A DNA stretch of 22,807 nucleotides, taken from positions 1 through 22,807 of the forward strand of contig NZ_LATL02000170.1 in NCBI RefSeq assembly GCF_000972705.2, written 5' to 3'. The number at the start of each line of letters is the position of its first letter. Position 1 is the first letter of the stretch. Source of the DNA: Limnoraphis robusta CS-951 (GTDB taxonomy: Bacteria > Cyanobacteriota > Cyanobacteriia > Cyanobacteriales > Microcoleaceae). Position numbers and translations under genes: made by a program. Positions 1 to 9,193 of the stretch are shown here, in pieces. A model generated the notes under the pieces. The model was not told the DNA's origin. It worked only from the letters and a program-made list of their open reading frames with translations, and made no database searches.

Positions 1-3000
1 GTTACAATTAACAAGAATCCCTATTAGGGATTGAAACAGCTTCCACCTATTACGGGGATATGTTGACACTAGTTACAATTAACAAGAATCCCTATTAGGG
101 ATTGAAACTACCTTCCGCCTCTTTCGGGGCGCTACCTTTAGGGTTACAATTAACAAGAATCCCTATTAGGGATTGAAACGGAAAGCTGGGAAGGTAATTG
201 GTGAGTCGAAGCGAGTTACAATTAACAATAATCCCTATTAGGGATTGAAACAGGAAGTAAGTTGAGTCTTGGGGACACATTTTGTCTAGTTACAATTAAC
301 AAGAATCCCTATTAGGGATTGAAACCAAGCCATTGCCCATCCATGATTCGCTAATTCTTCAAGTTGCTGGTTACAATTAACAAGAATCCCTATTAGGGAT
401 TGAAACCAGAATAGCTTACAGGCTTTTTATCACCTATCCATTGTTACAATTAACAAGAATCCCTATTAGGGATTGAAACTAGTAGTAAGCCATTCTTACG
501 AGCATATTTATAGGGTTACAATTAACAAGAATCCCTATTAGGGATTGAAACAAAGGAGACACAGGAGCGCAGGGGTTGCAAGGAGTGTTACAATTAACAA
601 GAATCCCTATTAGGGATTGAAACATTGGTGTGTATTTCAAGAAGAGTGATCAGAGTTACAATTAACAAGAATCCCTATTAGGGATTGAAACCGAGATGAA
701 TGTAATGATGATGAGGATGATGATAGTTACAATTAACAAGAATCCCTATTAGGGATTGAAACATCCACGATATCCTCGCGAACAGATTAGGGTATGGTTT
801 GTTACAATTAACAAGAATCCCTATTAGGGATTGAAACCAGCACTGAGTAGCAGTGCTTACAGGCTATTTCCTGTTACAATTAACAAGAATCCCTATTAGG
901 GATTGAAACTTGATCGATGCTTTTGTATTCCCTGTAAAACAAAAGTTACAATTAACAAGAATCCCTATTAGGGATTGAAACGTCTGATCTACAAGCTTCA
1001 AATAAGGATCTGTTGTTACAATTAACAAGAATCCCTATTAGGGATTGAAACGGAGCCAGCCTAATCTCACTAGGGCTAAACGAAGTTACAATTAACAAGA
1101 ATCCCTATTAGGGATTGAAACTATTATTGACGATCTTCAAATGGATGGTGAGGAAGTTACAATTAACAAGAATCCCTATTAGGGATTGAAACTCAACATA
1201 TCTGAAAGATTTAACTACGTTTGATAGTTACAATTAACAAGAATCCCTATTAGGGATTGAAACGAGCATTCAGGCACATTCAATTCAAGAGTGCTTCGTT
1301 ACAATTAACAAGAATCCCTATTAGGGATTGAAACTCTAAATTTAACTTCGGCGGGATACCTAACCCATCTGGGGTTACAATTAACAAGAATCCCTATTAG
1401 GGATTGAAACCAATTTCTAGCTTCACAACGGGTTCACAAGAAAGGTTACAATTAACAAGAATCCCTATTAGGGATTGAAACAACTTTATGGGGAATGGGA
1501 ACAGGGAATCGGAAGTTACAATTAACAAGAATCCCTATTAGGGATTGAAACTCATAACTATCGTTTTTGCAATTCTATCTCTTTTTGAGTTACAATTAAC
1601 AAGAATCCCTATTAGGGATTGAAACAATGGAACCACCATCTGGGCAGATGGACACAACAGTTACAATTAACAAGAATCCCTATTAGGGATTGAAACCCGA
1701 AAACCTCCCCTTGGAATATCAACGAGTTAGCGAGAGTTACAATTAACAAGAATCCCTATTAGGGATTGAAACTTGGATTTATGAGCCTTACCCAGTCGGA
1801 GGAAAGTTACAATTAACAAGAATCCCTATTAGGGATTGAAACGACTAAAACTTCTAAAAAAACAGCAAAACTGCAAGTTACAATTAACAAGAATCCCTAT
1901 TAGGGATTGAAACTGATTGTACATTGATAGATTGCCCGTTAGATTGATTGATTGTTACAATTAACAAGAATCCCTATTAGGGATTGAAACACCCAAAAGC
2001 CTCTGCATAACTGGGGATTCAACCGTTACAATTAACAAGAATCCCTATTAGGGATTGAAACCCCTCAAAAGATGGTGGGGGATGAACAATAAGCGTTACA
2101 ATTAACAAGAATCCCTATTAGGGATTGAAACGAATTTAACTAACTACTGAACAATGGAACCAATGTTACAATTAACAAGAATCCCTATTAGGGATTGAAA
2201 CACTACTTCCAAAACCAATCAGCAATTGTGGAAAGTGTTACAATTAACAAGAATCCCTATTAGGGATTGAAACCATCACTGGCTGTTTTGATTGGTTCAA
2301 CTGACCCCGAAAGTTACAATTAACAAGAATCCCTATTAGGGATTGAAACGCCTGATGGAGATATTCGGAGTTTTAATCATACTAATGTTACAATTAACAA
2401 GAATCCCTATTAGGGATTGAAACATCGGAAGCGGGTACAAGATCTATGCCGATAGCGGTTACAATTAACAAGAATCCCTATTAGGGATTGAAACATAAAT
2501 CCATTCTCGGATTAGGAAATTCATTCTTGTTACAATTAACAAGAATCCCTATTAGGGATTGAAACAAGCTATCAAGATGCTCAGTTGGAAATCTCCACCG
2601 TTACAATTAACAAGAATCCCTATTAGGGATTGAAACAACTAGAGACTGTTTGTACACGTGTTCATCAACCCAGTTACAATTAACAAGAATCCCTATTAGG
2701 GATTGAAACAAGTCTTGTATATCTAAGTCTAGTTCTTCTCCAAGTTACAATTAACAAGAATCCCTATTAGGGATTGAAACACTCGCGCCACTCTTTACCT
2801 TAACGCTGACTAGTTACAATTAACAAGAATCCCTATTAGGGATTGAAACTTTGTACACAATATCTTCGTTTCCTATCTCAAATGTTACAATTAACAAGAA
2901 TCCCTATTAGGGATTGAAACGCCAATCTTGCTACAGAAAATCACGCTAGCTTTGAGCAAAGTTACAATTAACAAGAATCCCTATTAGGGATTGAAACACT

Positions 3001-6000
3001 AGAAAATCAGCAGAACGAGTTCAATAGCAGACTGGCTAGCGTGTTACAATTAACAAGAATCCCTATTAGGGATTGAAACACCCAAAAGCCTCTGCATAAC
3101 TGGGGATTCAACCGTTACAATTAACAAGAATCCCTATTAGGGATTGAAACCCCTCAAAAGATGGTGGGGGATGAACAATAAGCGTTACAATTAACAAGAA
3201 TCCCTATTAGGGATTGAAACGAATTTAACTAACTCCTGAACAATGGAACCAATGTTACAATTAACAAGAATCCCTATTAGGGATTGAAACATAACTCCCT
3301 ATATTCATCGCTTTCTCACCATCACGTTACAATTAACAAGAATCCCTATTAGGGATTGAAACACAAAGGGCAACTTCGGAAAATAGCGATTCCAAGGTTA
3401 CAATTAACAATAATCCCTATTAGGGATTGAAACATGGTACGGACGATTGTGATAAAAATGAAGATGACAAGTTACAATTAACAAGAATCCCTATTAGGGA
3501 TTGAAACGTTTTGTTGCTCAATCTGGGACTGATGACTGAGTTACAATTAACAAGAATCCCTATTAGGGATTGAAACATCGACGCTCCTATCCCAGCCTCT
3601 TCAAATCCGAGTTACAATTAACAAGAATCCCTATTAGGGATTGAAACAATGAAAATAACTGAAGCTGTTTTAATTTTTCTCATTGCGTTACAATTAACAA
3701 GAATCCCTATTAGGGATTGAAACAGTTAGACGAACAGATACAGAGGGAATTTCAGAGGTTACAATTAACAAGAATCCCTATTAGGGATTGAAACAGTTAG
3801 ACGAACAGATACAGAGGGAATTTCAGAGGTTACAATTAACAAGAATCCCTATTAGGGATTGAAACAGTTAGACGAACAGATACAGAGGGAATTTCAGAGG
3901 TTACAATTAACAAGAATCCCTATTAGGGATTGAAACAGTTAGACGAACAGATACAGAGGGAATTTCAGAGGTTACAATTAACAAGAATCCCTATTAGGGA
4001 TTGAAACAGTTAGACGAACAGATACAGAGGGAATTTCAGAGGTTACAATTAACAAGAATCCCTATTAGGGATTGAAACAGTTAGACGAACAGATACAGAG
4101 GGAATTTCAGAGGTTACAATTAACAAGAATCCCTATTAGGGATTGAAACTCCTAAGCTGAATTCAGACTGACGCTTGGAATAGGTTACAATTAACAAGAA
4201 TCCCTATTAGGGATTGAAACTTCGGCTGTGGGATATCGAACCTCACCCGACTGCCAAGTTACAATTAACAAGAATCCCTATTAGGGATTGAAACAGGGGA
4301 AAACCTTACAGGCGATTCAAATAGACAAAGTTACAATTAACAAGAATCCCTATTAGGGATTGAAACCGGCCTCCAACAGCTTCAGACATCGCTCGTTCGA
4401 TGTTACAATTAACAAGAATCCCTATTAGGGATTGAAACTAGATATAAAGGATGTGGTGACTGCCAGCTACCGGTTACAATTAACAAGAATCCCTATTAGG
4501 GATTGAAACAATGTTGACTTTTCTCAAGCAGGACAATTTTTAAAGTTACAATTAACAAGAATCCCTATTAGGGATTGAAACTTCTATTACTAAATTATTT
4601 GAATTTACTATTTTCGTTACAATTAACAAGAATCCCTATTAGGGATTGAAACCTTTTTCAAACGTTCCAGCAGGTGCTGCCCCAACCGTTACAATTAACA
4701 AGAATCCCTATTAGGGATTGAAACATGGGGGTAAAAATACCCCCCTTGAGAATCCCTATTAGTTACAATTAACAAGAATCCCTATTAGGGATTGAAACGA
4801 AACTCAACAACAGCAAGGTTTCAAGAATATGATGACGTTACAATTAACAAGAATCCCTATTAGGGATTGAAACCAAATATTACCAGTGATTGGAGAGATG
4901 AGTTTATAGGAGTTACAATTAACAAGAATCCCTATTAGGGATTGAAACATTTCTTTGTAGTTGAGGAATCTTTCTATCGAGTTACAATTAACAAGAATCC
5001 CTATTAGGGATTGAAACCAAACCTAATGTACCAAGACTTTAATACTTGATGAAAGTTACAATTAACAAGAATCCCTATTAGGGATTGAAACCTTGTTGCT
5101 CTGGTACAAATCCAGTTACTCCTCAATGTTACAATTAACAAGAATCCCTATTAGGGATTGAAACAAATTATTTGTCTTTGAGGTTTAATTTCAATGCCGT
5201 TACAATTAACAAGAATCCCTATTAGGGATTGAAACAAATATTTCTTCACTCCTTTTCTGGTTTGGTTTTGTTACAATTAACAAGAATCCCTATTAGGGAT
5301 TGAAACTTAGAGATTTTGCCTTCCGAGGAAGAATTTATCGATAAAGTTACAATTAACAAGAATCCCTATTAGGGATTGAAACACCCTGATAGTGATAGAG
5401 ATTTCACCCTTAAAGTTACAATTAACAAGAATCCCTATTAGGGATTGAAACAGATTTAAGTAGTTATTCTAGCCTTTTGACTTCGTTGTTACAATTAACA
5501 AGAATCCCTATTAGGGATTGAAACACTTTGTTTCAGACAGCGCTCGTTCAGGAAATTCATGTTACAATTAACAAGAATCCCTATTAGGGATTGAAACAGA
5601 CAAACTTGTGTCAAGTAGAGAACCATAACGATTGTTACAATTAACAAGAATCCCTATTAGGGATTGAAACTTCTGTTGATGTAAACCGCTTATCATATTT
5701 ATCGAGCGTTACAATTAACAAGAATCCCTATTAGGGATTGAAACGAGGAGAACTTCCTACACAGAGGACTGGTAAGTAAGGGTTACAATTAACAAGAATC
5801 CCTATTAGGGATTGAAACTTTCAACGGTGGATATCACATTTACTCGGACAAGTTACAATTAACAAGAATCCCTATTAGGGATTGAAACAGATTTAAGTAG
5901 TTATTCTAGCCTTTTGACTTCGTTGTTACAATTAACAAGAATCCCTATTAGGGATTGAAACATCCAGAATCATCTTCTGCTTGGCAATGTGAACCACAAT

Positions 6001-6256
6001 TGTTACAATTAACAAGAATCCCTATTAGGGATTGAAACAACTGGGTGATGGGGGATCAGTGCCGGATGAAGGTTACAATTAACAAGAATCCCTATTAGGG
6101 ATTGAAACAAAATTACCAACTTCTCTCATTTATTAATAGAATGTTACAATTAACAAGAATCCCTATTAGGGATTGAAACAATACCGAATGGGACGAATTC
6201 AAACAAGGATTATCCAAAGGTTACAATTAACAAGAATCCCTATTAGGGATTGAAAC
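1..6256 (+). CRISPR. Large CRISPR array, 87 repeats / 86 spacers in view
   Basis: A 37-bp repeat starting GTTACAATTAAC and ending GGGATTGAAAC recurs 87 times at about 72-bp spacing, first copy 1-37, last copy 6220-6256; spacers are about 33-39 nt. The repeat contains a 7-bp stem (AATCCCT/AGGGATT) with an ATT loop, and ends in the ATTGAAAC type of 5' crRNA handle, so crRNAs should read on the plus strand with the leader to the left, outside the window. The array starts exactly at base 1, so it probably continues leftward. Repeats are nearly invariant; those at 215-251 and 3397-3433 share a G-to-T change at repeat position 15. Several spacers are duplicated (see findings). No cas gene lies in the window; 37-bp repeats of this style accompany type I-D and type III systems in cyanobacteria, but the subtype cannot be assigned here. 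Confidence 0.98.
3724..4149 (+). repeat. Six tandem copies of one spacer-repeat unit
   Basis: Inside the CRISPR array, a 34-nt spacer beginning AGTTAGACGAAC occurs six times in succession (3724, 3795, 3866, 3937, 4008 and 4079), each followed by the consensus repeat, giving six identical 71-bp units. The neighbouring spacers on both sides are different. Slippage or unequal recombination, or an assembly loop, could produce this; six independent acquisitions of the same spacer are unlikely. Confidence 0.95.
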
Positions 6257-7100
6257 GAGAGCCAAGAACCAAGACTTCTCCGGTGTTTAAAGTGGTGAGG
6301 AGTTCTTCTTTGATGGGGCGAAATTGCTCCGAATTTAACCAGAGATTCAGTTTTATTTTCAAGTTTTCTGCTGATTCGTAGCATTGGGATAGAAACTCTT
6401 TTTTGATTTGTTGACTGTTAGTAGGTCTGTTAGCTAGAATTTGAGTTAATTCTTTTAACTCTTGATGATGCTGGCGATCAATCGAAATTTGCTCATCTTT
6501 ACTGTTAAGTTGAGCTTGATATTTTTCCTCATTTGCTGCGATCGCGGCTACCCCACCGATTAGGCCTGCCACAGTCCCAGCCATTGCTACAATGATTGCG
6601 ATCGCAGTCATCATTACGGCTACAATTGCTATCGTTAAGGTAACTGTAACGACTCCTGCTGCCACTCCAGCGATAGTCTGCGTAAAAGTTCCTAGTATTG
6701 TCCCCAGTATTGTTCCTGCAATTAATACAGCAGCAAAAGCGACCTGCAACCCTCGGCGAATTGTAAGAATCAAAAACAGGATAAACATTAATAGGACAAT
6801 TATAGTTGCCAAAAGATTGTCGGAGCTAATCGAATAAGGAAAAAGTAAATAGCCAGTAAAAAGCGACGTTAAGACTGAAGTGAATCCTGAAAAAGCAGAT
6901 AAAAGTAGCGAGATCAGCACCAAGCCAAGGCGAGAATGAAGTTGCAGTCCGGCTTTAGCATAACTAAAGTTTGCACCACTCAGGAGAGCGTTGGTAAAAT
7001 CTGTACCTCGAATATCTGAGTATGAAAAGTTTGCGCCTGTGAGGTCTTCACCTTGAAAGCAACGACCTCGGAGACTTTGACCCGAAAAGTCTTGAGGCAT
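6243..7100 (-). CDS. Pentapeptide-repeat membrane protein, 3' end inside CRISPR repeat
   Basis: 285 aa. Residues about 1-50 hold pentapeptide-like repeats of the A(D/N)LXX type (LTGANF, IRGTDF, LLSGANF). They are followed by roughly four to six hydrophobic segments (about 57-190) rich in Ile, Val, Ala and Gly, consistent with an inner-membrane protein, and then a charged, probably coiled-coil cytoplasmic tail (about 195-280). The last four residues (RFNP) and the stop codon are read from the reverse complement of the final CRISPR repeat, so the natural C-terminus may have been lost when the array came to abut the gene. The gene converges with the array. Pentapeptide proteins fused to membrane segments are common in cyanobacteria; their function is generally unknown and I infer none here. 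The start MPQDFSG is the first ATG before the repeats. Confidence 0.8.
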   Translation of the reverse strand: MPQDFSGQSLRGRCFQGEDLTGANFSYSDIRGTDFTNALLSGANFSYAKAGLQLHSRLGLVLISLLLSAFSGFTSVLTSLFTGYLLFPYSISSDNLLATIIVLLMFILFLILTIRRGLQVAFAAVLIAGTILGTILGTFTQTIAGVAAGVVTVTLTIAIVAVMMTAIAIIVAMAGTVAGLIGGVAAIAANEEKYQAQLNSKDEQISIDRQHHQELKELTQILANRPTNSQQIKKEFLSQCYESAENLKIKLNLWLNSEQFRPIKEELLTTLNTGEVLVLGSRFNP

Positions 7101-7366
7101 AATTTAACAGACACAATTTAGTAATTTTTAGATGTGGACTGTCCCAATAAGGTTCCTATTTTATTGCTAATACTTATAATTTAGGAAAGCTTACATCTAT
7201 CGGCTAGTCGCTTTTTTGAGTGACACTCCTGAAGGGACGACAATAATCTGATGCTCTTTCCATTTATTTTAGCATAAACTCTCAATATTTTGGTGATTTT
7301 TATCGGCTTACTGTGGGTTTAATTGCTCCGTTGCCCCATTTTATTTTTCAGCTATAGAGGGCTTTT
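7101..7366. other. Intergenic region, no gene seen
   Basis: AT-rich sequence between the divergently placed pentapeptide gene and the photolyase remnant. It should contain the promoter of the minus-strand pentapeptide gene, but no convincing -35/-10 pair or hairpin terminator stands out. The frame of the photolyase remnant is closed by a TAG at 7355-7357, so no further photolyase sequence continues directly upstream in this frame. Confidence 0.4.
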
Positions 7367-7702
7367 ATGATTTACAACCCAACTAAAAATTTAACCGAAA
7401 AAGACCCCAAACTTGAGTTTGTGCGAGATTGGATACCGGAGTTGAGAGACTGCACCGATGAGCAAATTTGATCAGGGGAAATTGGGGAATTGAGGGGTTA
7501 TCCCTCATCAATGTTAGATTGGTATGAGATGCGAAAGATTAATGGTAAAGTGGTGTCAGAGTTACGCAAACAAGTTAAAAAACGTCTGGAAAAAGAACAA
7601 GGGATAGAGTACGAACGGGCAATGGGATTGAGCGAAGCAATTGATAAGTATTGGAGCGCTCAAGAACAGCGATATCAACAGTATAAACGGGCTATTTATT
7701 AA
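7367..7702 (+). pseudogene. C-terminal remnant of a DNA photolyase/cryptochrome-family gene
   Basis: In frame from ATG 7367 the sequence reads MIYNPTKNLTEKDP, then FVRDWIPELRDCTDEQI, a TGA at 7469-7471, and then SGEIGELRGYPSSMLDW and about 60 more residues to a stop at 7700-7702. The YNP...DP...FVR.WIPEL pattern is the C-terminal FAD-binding part of the photolyase/cryptochrome family, and the trailing segment resembles the basic tail of cyanobacterial members. The N-terminal antenna domain and most of the catalytic domain (over 350 residues) are missing, and one codon has become TGA. It is therefore a decayed fragment, not a working repair enzyme. The part after the stop (7490-7702) could be translated on its own but is unlikely to fold into anything functional. 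Family assignment is from motif memory. Confidence 0.6.
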
Positions 7703-7746
7703 CTCAATAAATGGTAAACTATCCCAGACGGTCAAGTTTGTAGGCG

Positions 7747-8607
7747 TTACGTTAACGGCATCACGCACACAACACGAAAACTGATAAAATCGTCGCGGCT
7801 TACACGCCCATTGAAGATGCGAATCGCAGAACGGCAGACATCAGGATACATACCCCACGAACCGCCCCGTAGGACAAATGTACCTTCTTTTTCTGCTAGA
7901 GTTTTACTGTCATCAAACCATGCACTACCATCTGTAGGGGCATTTTCATAGTTCTTATGCCAGTCATCTAGGCAACATTCCAAAACATTGCCGTGCATAT
8001 CGTGTAACCCAAAGTCATTGGGCGGAAAACTGCCAACATCGATGGTTTGTTTTCGATATTTTCCTTGAGTTCCTCTACCGTATGAACCCAACCATCTACC
8101 ATCTGGGTCGTTTATTCCATTGTAGTTAGCTAAATCCGTTGTGATAGTTTCTCCAAAATGAAATGGTGTTTTTGTTCCCGCACGACAGGCATATTCCCAT
8201 TGCGCTTCACTGGGCAGTTTATATTCTCGTCCGGTTTTTGCCGATAACCGTTTACAAAATTCTGTGGCATCGTACCAATTGACTCCCTCAACTGGGCGAT
8301 TATCCCCTAGAAATCTAGAGGGGTTAAGGTTTAATTTTCGCTCAACTTGGGGATAACTTGCGACAATTCGCCACTGCGCTTGTGTAACAGTATATCGCCC
8401 TAAAAAAAACGGTTGAATTGTAACTTCGTGTTGGGGGCGTTCGTCATCTCGGCTTTCGAGTTCATCTTCTGGCGACCCCATTAAAAACGTGCCACCAGGA
8501 ATAAGTACCATATCCAAACCAACCCCATCTCCCAAATTTTCGGTGAAATACTGACCCGTGCGTTTGTAACGGGTGATAATAATACGTTTTTCTGTTTCGT
8601 TGGACAT
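7747..8607 (-). CDS. FGE/SUMF1-domain (C-type-lectin-fold) protein with a DGR-like variable C-terminus
   Basis: 286 aa, essentially a single formylglycine-generating-enzyme (FGE-sulfatase) domain. Visible family blocks are IPGGTFLMGS (36-45), RYTVTQAQW (71-79), NRPVEGVNWYDA (103-114), LPSEAQWEYACRAG (131-144), HGNVLE (205-210) and RGGSW (247-251). Residues 252-276, between RGGSW and FRVV, form the hypervariable block (DNA 7780-7854): C-R-S-A and a few others are kept while most positions differ from the two paralogs here. The active-site Cys pair of true FGE is not evident; only the second Cys (in CRSA) is present, so a binding role is more likely than catalysis. It is unusual in having LECC where the family normally has WEWC. 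It lies downstream of the ternary-system genes on the same strand, about 1.4 kb nearer the CRISPR side, and may be a free receptor version of the same module. Confidence 0.9.
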   Translation of the reverse strand: MSNETEKRIIITRYKRTGQYFTENLGDGVGLDMVLIPGGTFLMGSPEDELESRDDERPQHEVTIQPFFLGRYTVTQAQWRIVASYPQVERKLNLNPSRFLGDNRPVEGVNWYDATEFCKRLSAKTGREYKLPSEAQWEYACRAGTKTPFHFGETITTDLANYNGINDPDGRWLGSYGRGTQGKYRKQTIDVGSFPPNDFGLHDMHGNVLECCLDDWHKNYENAPTDGSAWFDDSKTLAEKEGTFVLRGGSWGMYPDVCRSAIRIFNGRVSRDDFISFRVVCVMPLT

Positions 8608-8673
8608 CTGAAAAAGGGAATAAGCTGTTAATCACTTAAATAACATCAACTCTAAGTCTGAAACCTTTATAGT

Positions 8674-8690
8674 GCAAGCGTCTCGCTTGC
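8674..8690. repeat. Short palindromic hairpin GCAAGCG-TCT-CGCTTGC
   Basis: Perfect 7-bp inverted repeat with a 3-nt loop in the gap between the FGE gene (starts 8607) and the coiled-coil gene (ends 8744). Words of this type are scattered through many cyanobacterial genomes as small dispersed repeats. It has no T-tract, so it is not a standard intrinsic terminator, though it could still influence the transcript between the two genes. Confidence 0.5.
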
Positions 8691-8743
8691 TGGACATATG
8701 CAAAATCGCGTAGGAGCAACAGCTTAGAAATAGTAGAATGAGG

Positions 8744-9064
8744 TTAATTGGGTCTGTTGCCATTGCCTTGTTGTCTGAGAAGATACTCCCAGATGCGCTG
8801 ACATTCTAGCTGTAACCCCCGAATTTCCGATTGCATCTCCCTCATCTCAGACTGCATTTCTCGGATAACGGCTCTATCCTCTCGGGCAATTTCCCGGTCA
8901 ACTCGAATCACTTCTAGCAGACTTTGAACGGCTTGGTTGAGTCCAACAATGGAGTTGGTGTTGATTTCTTGCTGTTGTCGGAGTTCTGACAGTTGGCCGT
9001 CAAATCGCTGCGTTACTTCTGAGAGTTGGTTTTCTAGGTTGGTTAATCGTTGGTTGTTGCTCAT
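8744..9064 (-). CDS. Small coiled-coil protein of unknown function
   Basis: 106 aa, almost entirely predicted coiled coil: heptad-like patterns run from LTNLENQLSEVTQRF near residue 7 to LECQRIWEYLL near residue 95, with a repeated EMQSEMREMQSEIRGLQ stretch, no Cys pairs, no membrane segment and no enzyme motif. Related small coiled-coil proteins are frequent in cyanobacteria. The ATG at 9064 has a modest GAGAAG element upstream. It sits between the first FGE gene and the SAV_2336-FGE gene on the same strand, so it may be co-transcribed and act as an oligomerisation partner. It is not a recognisable DGR accessory (Avd) protein. Confidence 0.7.
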   Translation of the reverse strand: MSNNQRLTNLENQLSEVTQRFDGQLSELRQQQEINTNSIVGLNQAVQSLLEVIRVDREIAREDRAVIREMQSEMREMQSEIRGLQLECQRIWEYLLRQQGNGNRPN

Positions 9065-9150
9065 ATTATATGCTTCTCATGTCACGGAATTTGATAAGAG
9101 CGCCATTTATTGATTATCGTCTTTAAACTGATGCGATCATCTTATTTCGA

Positions 9151-9166
9151 CTCGCCAAAAGGCGAG
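9151..9166 (-). terminator. Hairpin downstream of the SAV_2336-FGE gene
   Basis: CTCGCC-AAAA-GGCGAG, a perfect 6-bp stem with 4-nt loop, lies about 28 bp beyond the stop of the gene ending at 9194 and before the start of the coiled-coil gene. There is no T-run after it on the minus strand, so intrinsic termination is only a possibility; it could instead be an mRNA-stabilising stem. Confidence 0.3.
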
Positions 9167-9193
9167 AATCCCGGAGGGCAAAAGGGCAAAGGG

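Noticed and set aside
1..6256. Short open frames inside the CRISPR array (e.g. 95-280 minus and 6199-6384 minus)
   Set aside because: They read through repeats and spacers and carry repeat-encoded peptides (FQSLIGI..NCN); they are artefacts of the array.
6592..6837. Plus-strand frame rich in Ile, Thr and Val
   Set aside because: It is the reverse complement of the membrane segments of the pentapeptide gene, with low complexity and no family signal.
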